Assembly: GCA_030669775.1 (NCBI GenBank) | Contig: DAOVCZ010000143.1 | Span: 1 to 5,631, forward strand | DNA length: 5,631 nt | Direction: 5' to 3' | Source: Chloroflexota bacterium | Lineage (GTDB): Bacteria; Chloroflexota; Anaerolineae; Anaerolineales; UBA4823 | Shown here: in pieces, positions 1-5,631 of the stretch | Numbering within the stretch: the stretch's first letter is position 1 | Layout of the letters: every line of letters starts with the position of its first letter | The notes under the pieces: generated by a model | The model's input: only the letters and a program-made list of their open reading frames with translations | What the model was told of the DNA's origin: nothing | The model's database searches: none | Position numbers and translations under genes: made by a program

Positions 1-18
1 CGGAAAACGAGGGGAAAA

Positions 19-927
19 TCACCCAGCTCGAATAATGAAAACCACCGCAATCATAAAAAGAATTGCGGTGAATAAACCACTTCCCCATAGCAAATACGCC
101 AAAGTCTGCCTGTCTTCCGCGCGGAATAAATACAACCCGAACAGCGCACTTACGATGTAGAAGATGCTGTTTAATACTGGTAACAACAAAAGGTATACCG
201 ATGGGGCCTTATCAGATGGAGAACCATCTGGATTAAAACCGAGAGATATCGCTGGGATGGAAGGGACATAAAGACTAACTAAGACCAGCAAGAGAAGAGT
301 AACGAGTAAACCTCCCAATAGCAAGTACCTGGCGAAGGGTGATGCCCATACACGCCGCAACAAGTTTGCAGGATAGACCGAATGTGGGGTAAGTGGAGTG
401 AGCGATCCTAACTCGGCGAAGCGATAATAAGCGAGCATAAATTCTTCCGGATTCGCTGGTGAGATTGCATAAATCCGCTCCGCAGTAGAGATGAGGATCA
501 AATGATTTGACTGGGCAGCAAGATATTCAACTCGAGTTCCATCAGGTAGTTGTCGCACACCAAGGACTGCCCCTGGCCAGCGAAACCAAGGTCTCGGTAA
601 ACCAGATTCCAGTTCTTGTGAAGAGCGCACCCAAGTGACAACATCCATCGGGATGACCTCTTCTCGCAAACCCCAGCGCAAGTAAATGCCATCACGCTCC
701 AAGAAATATGATGCCCGCCACAAGGCGTAGGCGCGGTAACCAATCAACGGTACAAAGATAGACGCCAATAGGACTGGGACCAGGTAAAGCAAGAATTCCA
801 GGCCAATTGGAGATTGTGCTGCCTGCCAGAGACCCAAGATACCGAGAGAAAGCAACACCAGGATCGCGGCAATCTGCACGATCAATCCAAACCGATACGG
901 CGGATAGAATAGCAAAGAATCAATCAC
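19..927 (-). CDS. PH-domain-like multi-pass membrane protein
   Basis: Predicted 302-residue inner-membrane protein of unknown specific function. Hydrophobic segments are visible at about residues 13-35, 44-67, 200-222, 245-268 and 277-300, so two helices precede and three follow a soluble central block (about 72-170). That block has the look of a bacterial pleckstrin-homology-like (bPH) domain: alternating beta strands around 'FLERDGIYLRWG', a Pro-Met-Asp-Val strand near 93-96, and a closing 'ISPANPEEFMLAYYR' helix typical of such domains. Family assignment is from pattern recognition, not a search. The GTG start at 927 is preceded by only a weak AGG about 4 nt upstream; no better in-frame start is apparent. 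It lies downstream of, and in the same direction as, the SIMPL lipoprotein gene, which suggests a shared envelope role, but the 144-bp gap argues against tight coupling. A membrane-stress or lipid-related role would be speculation. Confidence 0.8.
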   Translation of the reverse strand: MIDSLLFYPPYRFGLIVQIAAILVLLSLGILGLWQAAQSPIGLEFLLYLVPVLLASIFVPLIGYRAYALWRASYFLERDGIYLRWGLREEVIPMDVVTWVRSSQELESGLPRPWFRWPGAVLGVRQLPDGTRVEYLAAQSNHLILISTAERIYAISPANPEEFMLAYYRFAELGSLTPLTPHSVYPANLLRRVWASPFARYLLLGGLLVTLLLLVLVSLYVPSIPAISLGFNPDGSPSDKAPSVYLLLLPVLNSIFYIVSALFGLYLFRAEDRQTLAYLLWGSGLFTAILFMIAVVFIIRAG

Positions 928-994
928 AAGCCTAATTTTATATCATTATCAGGAAAGTAAGCAGGATTGCCCTTTGATCAAGCAATGCATTAAA

Positions 995-1035
995 GTGATG
1001 CTGATAAATCACCATTCCATCATCTATCAGATCAT
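995..1035. repeat. Imperfect inverted repeat between the two minus-strand genes
   Basis: TGAT-g-CTGATA (996-1006) can pair with TATCAGATCA (1025-1034), giving ten base pairs with one bulged G at 1000 and an 18-nt loop. A smaller alternative pairing, GTGAT (995-999) with ATCAC (1008-1012), competes with it. It begins 37 nt beyond the stop of the SIMPL gene. Read on the minus strand it is followed by only a short T run (CTTTAATG), so it is a weak candidate for a terminator or a 3'-end stabilising hairpin. AT-rich composition makes a chance origin possible. Confidence 0.3.
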
Positions 1036-1071
1036 GCGTAAATCCCTGAGAAATGAATTAACCAGAATAGC

Positions 1072-1803
1072 TCACCGGATGTGGTAGATCACAGAGACTT
1101 CAACAGTAAGGCTGAGCTGTCCTAAGGAGATGGGAACTTGATTGCTTGTTGCACCAAAACCCCCACCGCCTTCAGCCTCGAAGACCGGCACTGGAACTCC
1201 ACCATATTCGTTAATTGATTGGACTTCCCCTAAAGTAACCCCAGCTGCTAGAGCGAGCTCTTCCGCCTTTTTCTGGGCATCTTCAACTGCAGCTTTTCGT
1301 GCTTCTGAGAGGGCTTGCGTTTTATCCGCGATATCAAATTGAATACCGAAAATCGAGTTCGCACCTGCTTCGACCACTGTACCCATTATCTCCCCTAAAA
1401 TATTTAGATCACGCACCGTAACAAATACGGTGTTGTCTACAATATAAATAGTACCGGCTTGATCTCCACCTTCATCGTAGCGTTGCTCTAGGTAAATATT
1501 GAAATTTGAGGTTTGGATGTCATCTTCTTCCACACCCATCTGCAAGAGCACTTCTGTGACCTTTTGTGCCTGAGCATTATTCCCATTGACCGCTCTGTCC
1601 GCGCTCTCATCTTCATTGTGGACGCCAATTGAAATCGTGGCGATATCTGGGGTCAAGTAAACTTTGCCGCTGCCAGAAACGGTTATATTACGCGGCGGAG
1701 GTGTGCCAGTAGCTGTGGGCTCGCTTTGGCTGCTTCCGCATGCTCCAAACGATAATGTTGCCAATAGCATCGCGACGATAATCGACCATTTTCTAGTTCG
1801 CAT
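1072..1803 (-). CDS. SIMPL domain (DUF541) lipoprotein
   Basis: Predicted 243-residue exported lipoprotein. The N-terminus has a basic n-region (MRTRK), a hydrophobic core and a lipobox-like F-G-A-C ending at Cys22; Phe at -3 is less usual than Leu. A Thr/Pro-rich linker (about 28-38) leads into a SIMPL/DUF541 domain (about 39-243), recognised by 'NITVSGSGKVYLTPDIATIS' near its start, the 'ADRAVNGNNAQAQKV' helix, 'GVEEDDIQTSNFNI' and 'ALSEARKAAVEDAQKKAEELA'. A Gly-rich insert sits at about 211-219. Family members are envelope or periplasmic proteins of poorly defined function, some linked to oxidative stress or surface assembly; no enzyme activity is implied. I chose the ATG at 1803 because GGAG lies 7 nt upstream (1811-1814) and the signal peptide then starts with its basic residues. 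A GTG eight codons upstream (1827) has no good ribosome binding site. It is divergent from the nucleotidyltransferase gene. Confidence 0.87.
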   Translation of the reverse strand: MRTRKWSIIVAMLLATLSFGACGSSQSEPTATGTPPPRNITVSGSGKVYLTPDIATISIGVHNEDESADRAVNGNNAQAQKVTEVLLQMGVEEDDIQTSNFNIYLEQRYDEGGDQAGTIYIVDNTVFVTVRDLNILGEIMGTVVEAGANSIFGIQFDIADKTQALSEARKAAVEDAQKKAEELALAAGVTLGEVQSINEYGGVPVPVFEAEGGGGFGATSNQVPISLGQLSLTVEVSVIYHIR

Positions 1804-1810
1804 AGATGTT

Positions 1811-1814
1811 CTCC
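1811..1814 (-). promoter_or_regulatory. Shine-Dalgarno site deciding the SIMPL gene start
   Basis: On the minus strand the sequence reads CTGGAGAACATCTATG, placing GGAG seven nucleotides before the ATG at 1803. The alternative GTG at 1827 is preceded by an A-run with no properly spaced SD. This site decides the start. Confidence 0.7.
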
Positions 1815-1829
1815 AGATTGAACTCACCT

Positions 1830-1835
1830 TTTATA
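1830..1835 (-). promoter_or_regulatory. Possible -10 box for the SIMPL gene
   Basis: The minus strand reads TATAAA here, which would put transcription initiation near 1823, about 20 nt upstream of the ATG at 1803 and just inside the rejected GTG start. No convincing -35 lies at 16-18 nt; a partial TTGGGG is 14 nt away. The call rests on the -10 match alone. Confidence 0.25.
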
Positions 1836-1939
1836 GATTGATGTGTGGTCCCCAAGTTAATATCCGCTGTCGAGATTCATCCCTCCATATTCACTGACTC
1901 AAAGAGATGAGCATCATTCAAGGATGGCGCTCCGATCGA

Positions 1940-1968
1940 GTACAATGGATGAGGTGGAAGGGTATAAT
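1940..1968 (+). promoter_or_regulatory. Candidate promoter of the nucleotidyltransferase-gatB operon
   Basis: A perfect TATAAT lies at 1963-1968. The hexamer 17 nt upstream (GTACAA, 1940-1945) is a poor -35, and no TG extension precedes the -10. Initiation near 1975 would give an untranslated leader of about 70 nt before the ATG at 2044. The rest of the divergent region 1804-2043 shows no strong hairpin or repeated operator. Confidence 0.45.
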
Positions 1969-2043
1969 TAGATCCTCTTATCATCAACCAAAATTGATTT
2001 ACAGTTCATAAAAATCTAGCTACAAAGGTAAAGAAATAATATC

Positions 2044-3054
2044 ATGGAGAATACATTAAAAGTTGTCATCCCTATGGCGGGGCTAGGCACTCGCTTACGC
2101 CCGCTTACCTGGAGCAAACCAAAGCAATTGGTAAGCGTGGCCGGTAAACCGGTGCTCGATCACGTGCTCAATATGCTTTCCACTCTACCCGATCCGGATA
2201 ATGTAGAGTTAATAAATATCGTTGGTTATCTCGGCGATCAAATTGAAGACCACATGCGAAAATGCTACCCGAATATCAAATCCCATTTCGTGCTCCAAGA
2301 AGACCCACGGGGACAATCGCATGCGATCTATCTGGCACGCCAGCATTTAACTGGTCCTATGATGGTCGTTTTCGCCGACACACTGATTGAAACCGACCTT
2401 TCAAATTTAGCGAACGAAAAATCGGATGCTATCGCCTGGGTAAAACATGTCCCGGATCCGCGCCGCTTTGGTGTAGCCGTGGTAGATCAGAATGATCAGG
2501 TGACCAAGTTGATCGAGAAACCAAAAGAGACGTCTAGCAATTTAGCTGTCGTAGGATTTTATTATTTCCGTTCATCAGAGGATTTAATCTCTGCCATCGA
2601 AGATCAAATGCAGCAAGACGTGCAATTAAAGGGTGAATATTTCCTGGTTGATGCGATTAATATTATGCTTGAAAAAGGGATCTCAATGCGCACCGAGAAA
2701 GTGGAGGTGTGGTTGGATGCAGGAACCCCAGACGCATTATTGGAAACCAATCGTTATTTATTGGAAAATGGGCACAGCAACAGCCAGGAGGCATCAGAGC
2801 GAAGCGGGGTTGTCATCAACCCACCTGTGTTCGTGCACCCAACAGCCGAGCTCGAAAATTGTGTGATTGGACCATATACCTCGATTGGTTCTGGGGCACG
2901 GGTTTACAGCAGCATTGTGCGCAATTCTATCCTGGAAGATGAAGCCCAAGTGAGGGATGTGATCCTGGAAAGATCGTTGATCGGACGCCGATCTCAGATT
3001 CAAAGACGAGCAGGCTCTGTCAACGCAGGGGATAATACAGTTGTTTCCTTGTGA
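2044..3054 (+). CDS. Sugar-phosphate nucleotidyltransferase with beta-helix tail
   Basis: Predicted 336-residue cytosolic enzyme that joins a sugar 1-phosphate to an NTP, yielding an NDP-sugar and pyrophosphate. The N-terminal Rossmann-like catalytic domain (about 5-240) shows the nucleotide-binding signature A12-G-L-G-T-R-L-R-P20, K25-P-K27, a Gly-Gln pair at 90-91, the metal-site Asp112 in 'FADT', E158-K-P160, 'GEYFLVDAI' at 198-205 and 'WLDAGTPD' at 223-230, where Asp225 fits the second metal ligand. The C-terminal 75 or so residues contain hexapeptide-like repeats ('VIGPYTSIGSGARV', 'SILEDEAQV', 'SLIGRRSQI') of a left-handed beta-helix. This layout resembles long-form glucose-1-phosphate thymidylyltransferases and UTP-glucose-1-phosphate uridylyltransferases; the sugar and base cannot be settled from sequence alone. 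The ATG start is supported by the immediate 'VVIPMAGLGT' motif, although the SD (AAGG, 2025-2028) is weak and 15 nt away. First gene of an apparent three-gene operon; its 3' end overlaps the next ORF by 14 nt. Confidence 0.9.
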   Translation: MENTLKVVIPMAGLGTRLRPLTWSKPKQLVSVAGKPVLDHVLNMLSTLPDPDNVELINIVGYLGDQIEDHMRKCYPNIKSHFVLQEDPRGQSHAIYLARQHLTGPMMVVFADTLIETDLSNLANEKSDAIAWVKHVPDPRRFGVAVVDQNDQVTKLIEKPKETSSNLAVVGFYYFRSSEDLISAIEDQMQQDVQLKGEYFLVDAINIMLEKGISMRTEKVEVWLDAGTPDALLETNRYLLENGHSNSQEASERSGVVINPPVFVHPTAELENCVIGPYTSIGSGARVYSSIVRNSILEDEAQVRDVILERSLIGRRSQIQRRAGSVNAGDNTVVSL

Positions 3055-3256
3055 TGTCGAATGCTATTCCAGCACGAAGTATGGTGAACGACCAACGGCA
3101 CTGGTCTTTGAAGAAGCGCGTCTCGATATAACGGAGATCATAAAAAGCTGGCGTATCCCCACTGGCATGGTCTTTCAGGTGCAAACAACTAACAACCGGA
3201 CTTTCGAATTAATTTATGATGAACACTCCGATCAATGGAGTTTCAGATCTATTTAA
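3041..3256 (+). CDS. Small conserved-looking protein of unknown function
   Basis: A 71-residue predicted soluble protein. I cannot assign a function or a named family with certainty, but the pattern 'ECYS..KYGERPTAL.FE' followed by a W-R-x-P-x-G turn (37-42), 'VFQVQTTNNRTFELIYD' strands (44-60) and a late Trp (66) resembles small proteins I associate with Chloroflexota genomes; this is recall, not a search. It looks like a compact mostly-beta fold. Cysteines are at 4 and 8. The only available in-frame start is TTG at 3041, with a GGGG-containing stretch (3028-3031) 9 nt upstream; it overlaps the end of the nucleotidyltransferase gene by 14 nt. Its TAA overlaps the gatB ATG by one base (TAATG). 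That sandwich between two real genes, with no spare sequence, supports it being coding. An ATG at 3054 is in another frame and ends after 25 codons. Confidence 0.72.
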   Translation: MFPCDVECYSSTKYGERPTALVFEEARLDITEIIKSWRIPTGMVFQVQTTNNRTFELIYDEHSDQWSFRSI

Positions 3257-4740
3257 TGGAATTCGAATCTGTAATTGGCTTAGAAGTTCACGCTGAATTG
3301 GAGACCAAATCTAAAATGTTTTGCTCCTGTTCAGTTGTGGATTCCACCATAGCAGAGCCAAATATTGCAGTTTGCCCGGTGTGCACCGGAATGCCAGGGG
3401 TATTACCGGTCGTCAATCAACGGGCAGTGGAATACGCCTTGCGGGTTGCCCTAGCATTAGAGTGTGAGATCGCCCACACCAGCATCTTCGCCAGGAAGAA
3501 TTATTTTTATCCCGATCTGCCCAAAGGGTACCAGATATCCCAATACGAGCAACCGCTTGCGCGAAATGGTCACCTGACAATACAAACCAAGAAAGGTGAA
3601 CGTAAGATCCGAATCCGCCGTGTTCATCTCGAGGAGGACACAGGGAAACTCACCCATGTTCACCAGGACGAGGAGAGCTACTCCTTGGTGGATCTCAATC
3701 GCGCAGGTGTGCCACTCCTTGAAATCGTATCCGAACCAGACTTACGATCGGCAGAAGAAGTGCGTACCTTTGCCAACAATTTGCGATCAATACTACGCTA
3801 CCTGAAAGTCAATTCTGGTGATCTGGAGAAAGGAGTTATGCGGATTGAACCGAACATCTCAGTTCGCCCTCTGGGTTCAGACGAGCTGGGCACACGGGTT
3901 GAGGTGAAAAACCTGAATAGCTTCCGCGCACTTGAGCGGAGCGTGGCTTACGAAATCAAGCGCCAAACCAGAGAAATCCAACAGGGAAAGTCGGTCATAC
4001 AACAAACTGTTGGTTGGGATGAAAATCTGGGGGTTACTGTCCTGCAACGCATAAAGGAAGAAGAGGACGATTACCGCTACTTCCCCGAGCCTGATTTACC
4101 ACCATTGGTGATCGAACCAGAATGGGTTGCAAGTATCCGTTCCGCACTCCCTGAATTGCCAGGCGCCAAGCTACACCGCTTTACCCAAGAGTATGGATTA
4201 AGTGAATACGATGCAGGAGTTCTGGTTGCCGAACAAGCCGTGGCAGATTACTACGAAGAGGCTGTTGCTGCTCTCGCTGAGATTTCCCGGGAAGAGGTAC
4301 GCCCGAAAACAATTGCTAACTGGATAATTGGCGAGTTGTTCGGGTTGCTCAACCAATACAATGTCTCCATTGAGCAGACACGTATCACCCCCCAAGGACT
4401 GGCTTCCCTGCTCCTCCTGGTATCTCAGGGAGAGATCAACCAAAACACTGCCAAGGCGGTTTTGGCCGAGATGTTCTCTACTGGAAAACCAGCAGATGAA
4501 ATCGTTGCTGCACGTGGATTTACCCAGATATCAGACAGTGAGTTCATCACCGAGTTAGTCAACCAAGTAATATCCGCCAATCCAGATCAGGTTGAGGAAT
4601 ATGTGCACGGAAAAGACAGCATTGCCCGGTGGTTGTTTGGACAAGTTATGCGATCTGCCAAAGGTCAGGCAAACCCGCAAGTAGTACAGAGAGAATTAGA
4701 TCGACAATTATCTGCTCTGCGACAAACTGATGGTCAATAG
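3256..4740 (+). CDS. gatB: Aspartyl/glutamyl-tRNA amidotransferase subunit B
   Basis: Predicted 494-residue GatB, full length for the family. In GatCAB it binds mischarged Glu-tRNA(Gln) and/or Asp-tRNA(Asn), activates the acyl group with ATP, and receives ammonia from GatA. Visible hallmarks are 'VIGLEVH' (6-12), paired cysteines C23-x-C25 and C40-x-x-C43 consistent with the zinc site found in many GatB proteins, 'NYFYPDLPKGYQISQYEQP' (82-100), 'HLEEDTGK' (124-131), 'DLNRAGVPLLEIVSEPDL' (146-163), 'MRIEPNISVR' (195-204), 'EVKNLNSFRALERS' (216-229) and 'RYFPEPDLPPL' (274-284). A helical YqeY-like tail domain that recognises the tRNA occupies roughly 345-490. I chose ATG 3256 because the conserved block begins immediately and the TAATG overlap implies coupling; an in-frame ATG at 3235 would add seven non-conserved residues. 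GGAG at 3237-3240 is 15 nt away, too far to be ideal. gatA and gatC are not adjacent. Confidence 0.97.
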   Translation: MEFESVIGLEVHAELETKSKMFCSCSVVDSTIAEPNIAVCPVCTGMPGVLPVVNQRAVEYALRVALALECEIAHTSIFARKNYFYPDLPKGYQISQYEQPLARNGHLTIQTKKGERKIRIRRVHLEEDTGKLTHVHQDEESYSLVDLNRAGVPLLEIVSEPDLRSAEEVRTFANNLRSILRYLKVNSGDLEKGVMRIEPNISVRPLGSDELGTRVEVKNLNSFRALERSVAYEIKRQTREIQQGKSVIQQTVGWDENLGVTVLQRIKEEEDDYRYFPEPDLPPLVIEPEWVASIRSALPELPGAKLHRFTQEYGLSEYDAGVLVAEQAVADYYEEAVAALAEISREEVRPKTIANWIIGELFGLLNQYNVSIEQTRITPQGLASLLLLVSQGEINQNTAKAVLAEMFSTGKPADEIVAARGFTQISDSEFITELVNQVISANPDQVEEYVHGKDSIARWLFGQVMRSAKGQANPQVVQRELDRQLSALRQTDGQ

Positions 4741-4768
4741 CACATAATAATTCAGTGTCTTTCATCAC

Positions 4769-4797
4769 TTGACGAGCCCTATAGCCTCTGCTAAGGT
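4769..4797 (+). promoter_or_regulatory. Weak candidate promoter upstream of gdh
   Basis: TTGACG (4769-4774, five of six to consensus) is followed after 17 nt by TAAGGT (4792-4797, three of six but keeping T1, A2 and T6). Initiation near 4804 would give a leader of about 140 nt containing the three hairpins downstream. A competing -10-like GATAAT at 4816-4821 has no -35 at proper spacing. Confidence is low. Confidence 0.3.
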
Positions 4798-4802
4798 TTA
4801 AT

Positions 4803-4876
4803 CAGAATTTCCAGGGATAATGGGAAACTGCCTTGTGCAACCAAATCTACATTCCCCACTCCGCAGATGGAGATTT
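4803..4876 (+). other. Two consecutive predicted RNA stems in the gatB-gdh gap
   Basis: Stem 1: CAG (4803-4805) and TTTCC (4808-4812) pair with GGAAACTG (4823-4830), eight pairs with a two-base bulge and a 10-nt loop. Stem 2: AAATCT (4843-4848) pairs with AGATTT (4871-4876), continuing past one A-G mismatch into CAT (4850-4852) with ATG (4867-4869) plus a T-G wobble, around a C-rich 12-nt loop (4854-4865). The loop contains CTCC (4859-4862), complementary to the GGAG of the gdh ribosome binding site. No known riboswitch class is recognised. All pairings were found by eye. Confidence 0.35.
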
Positions 4877-4879
4877 CAG

Positions 4880-4902
4880 CGGGCACCATACCGAGGTGCC
4901 CG
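4880..4902 (+). terminator. GC-rich hairpin upstream of gdh, possible terminator
   Basis: CGGGCACC (4880-4887) and GGTGCCCG (4895-4902) form a perfect 8-bp stem with a 7-nt loop (ATACCGA), extendable by a G-T wobble. The downstream bases TCTATGTT are T-rich but not a clean U tract, so intrinsic termination would be inefficient. Lying 140 nt past gatB and 42 nt before gdh, it could end the gatB transcript, attenuate gdh, or stabilise the leader. Confidence 0.45.
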
Positions 4903-4930
4903 TCTATGTTATCACCTTATAAAGCTAAAC

Positions 4931-4936
4931 AGGAGA
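4931..4936 (+). promoter_or_regulatory. Shine-Dalgarno site of gdh
   Basis: AGGAGA lies 8 nt before the ATG at 4945, near-ideal strength and spacing and clearly stronger than the sites of the upstream operon. This fixes the gdh start. Confidence 0.8.
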
Positions 4937-4944
4937 GCATATTA

Positions 4945-5631
4945 ATGACAGAACCAATCAATGCATTCACAATGGCCCAAAGCCAATTTGATCATGTGGC
5001 GAACATGCTCAACTTGGACCCCCAAATCTCAGAAATGTTGCGCTGGCCAACGCGTGAATTCAAATTCATGATCCCGGTAACCATGGATGATGGCACGATA
5101 CGAACCTTTTTTGGCTACCGGATCCAGCATAACGATGCCCGCGGTCCATGCAAAGGAGGCATCCGCTTCCATCCTTCAGAGACACTCGACACAGTACGTG
5201 CCTTAGCGATGTGGATGACCTGGAAGACAGCGGTGGCTGATATCCCCCTTGGAGGAGGTAAAGGTGGCGTAGCTGTCGATCCGGCATCATTGTCAATCAC
5301 TGAACAAGAGAAACTTGTGCGCGGATGGATCGATCAGATCTGGCGTAACATCGGTCCACGCCAGGATGTCCCCGCTCCAGATGTAGGAACCAATCCCCGC
5401 ATGATGGGTTGGATGATGGATGAATATTCAAACCTAGTTGGGGAGTATACTCCCGGGGTGATCACTGGCAAACCGGTTGACGGGGGTGGGTCCCTTGGTC
5501 GCACAGAAGCCACAGGTTTTGGTTTGATTTACACGGTGCGAGAGGCAATGAAACACTTAGGGATGGATCCAACAAAATCCGTAGCTGCCATCCAGGGATT
5601 TGGCAATGTCTCTCAGTATTCAGCGATTGGA
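4945..5631 (+). CDS. gdhA: Glutamate dehydrogenase, 3' end beyond window
   Basis: The first 229 codons of a Glu/Leu/Phe/Val dehydrogenase; the reading frame is still open at the window edge, and family members usually exceed 400 residues. The enzyme interconverts glutamate with 2-oxoglutarate plus ammonia using NAD(P)(H), in the cytosol. Lys70 ('KGGIRFHP'), Lys94 ('MTWKTA'), Lys106 ('PLGGGKGG') and Asp146 ('APDVGT') align, with a constant offset of 19, to K89, K113, K125 and D165 of the Clostridium symbiosum enzyme, covering substrate-carboxylate binding and catalysis. Lys70 points to glutamate rather than leucine or phenylalanine, since leucine dehydrogenases carry Leu there. The dinucleotide-binding Rossmann domain begins with G218-F-G-N-V222 just before the edge, so NAD versus NADP preference cannot be judged. 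The ATG has a strong SD. It stands alone after a 204-bp gap and is probably transcribed separately from gatB. Confidence 0.95.
   Translation, partial: MTEPINAFTMAQSQFDHVANMLNLDPQISEMLRWPTREFKFMIPVTMDDGTIRTFFGYRIQHNDARGPCKGGIRFHPSETLDTVRALAMWMTWKTAVADIPLGGGKGGVAVDPASLSITEQEKLVRGWIDQIWRNIGPRQDVPAPDVGTNPRMMGWMMDEYSNLVGEYTPGVITGKPVDGGGSLGRTEATGFGLIYTVREAMKHLGMDPTKSVAAIQGFGNVSQYSAIG

Noticed and set aside
966..986. ATTGC/GCAAT pairing around a TTGATCAA palindrome
   Set aside because: A 5-bp AT-rich stem without a T tract or neighbouring promoter; easily a chance match.
1142..1342. Plus-strand open frame opposite the SIMPL gene
   Set aside because: It is antisense to a clear DUF541 coding frame and its translation is low-complexity Pro/Ser/Ala with no domain signal.
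1906..1915. GATGAGCATC short palindrome in the divergent intergenic region as an operator
   Set aside because: Only four base pairs per arm and not repeated elsewhere in the region, so there is no basis for an operator call.
2633..3003. Several alternative-frame ORFs inside the nucleotidyltransferase gene
   Set aside because: All overlap the conserved C-terminal part of the enzyme and show no recognisable protein features.
3235..3255. In-frame upstream ATG giving gatB seven extra residues
   Set aside because: The extra residues lie within the end of the small upstream gene, are not part of the conserved GatB start, and the TAATG overlap at 3254-3258 gives a better explanation.
4803..4902. 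T-box or glycine riboswitch ahead of gdh
   Set aside because: The region lacks the T-box GGGUGGNACCGCG-like element and the glycine aptamer core; only generic stems are present.
5066..5300. Minus-strand open frames opposite gdh
   Set aside because: The plus strand here encodes the diagnostic glutamate dehydrogenase core including the catalytic lysines, so the antisense frames are shadows.

Overview
The window looks like an ordinary chromosomal stretch of a moderate-GC bacterium. The most likely source is a member of Chloroflexota (Anaerolineae-like). This is inferred from the protein flavour: a PH-domain membrane protein, a SIMPL lipoprotein, a small 'CYS...ERP...W' protein beside gatB, and a glutamate dehydrogenase of the GFGNV type. 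No marker gene fixes the taxonomy. I see no insertion sequence, CRISPR array, tRNA, rRNA or phage gene.

Layout. On the minus strand, the left third carries two envelope genes. One encodes a five-helix membrane protein with a PH-like central domain (19-927). The other encodes a SIMPL-domain (DUF541) lipoprotein (1072-1803), whose start I place at an internal ATG with a strong ribosome binding site rather than at the upstream GTG. They are separated by 144 bp holding an imperfect inverted repeat. A 240-bp divergent intergenic region (1804-2043) follows, with a consensus -10 box facing right.

On the plus strand, three tightly packed genes form an apparent operon: a sugar-phosphate nucleotidyltransferase with a left-handed beta-helix tail (2044-3054), a 71-residue conserved-looking protein of unknown function with a TTG start (3041-3256), and gatB (3256-4740). 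The first junction overlaps by 14 nt and the second by 1 nt (TAATG), so translation is probably coupled. gatB encodes the tRNA-binding/amidotransferase subunit of GatCAB; gatA and gatC are not in the window.

A 204-bp gap (4741-4944) follows, containing three consecutive predicted hairpins. It leads to a glutamate dehydrogenase gene (4945 onward) that is cut by the right edge after 229 codons. This gap is the most interesting non-coding part of the window: it could be a gatB terminator region, a structured gdh leader, or both.

I did not find a convincing new biological system. The items most worth checking are the small coupled ORF ahead of gatB and the structured gdh upstream region.
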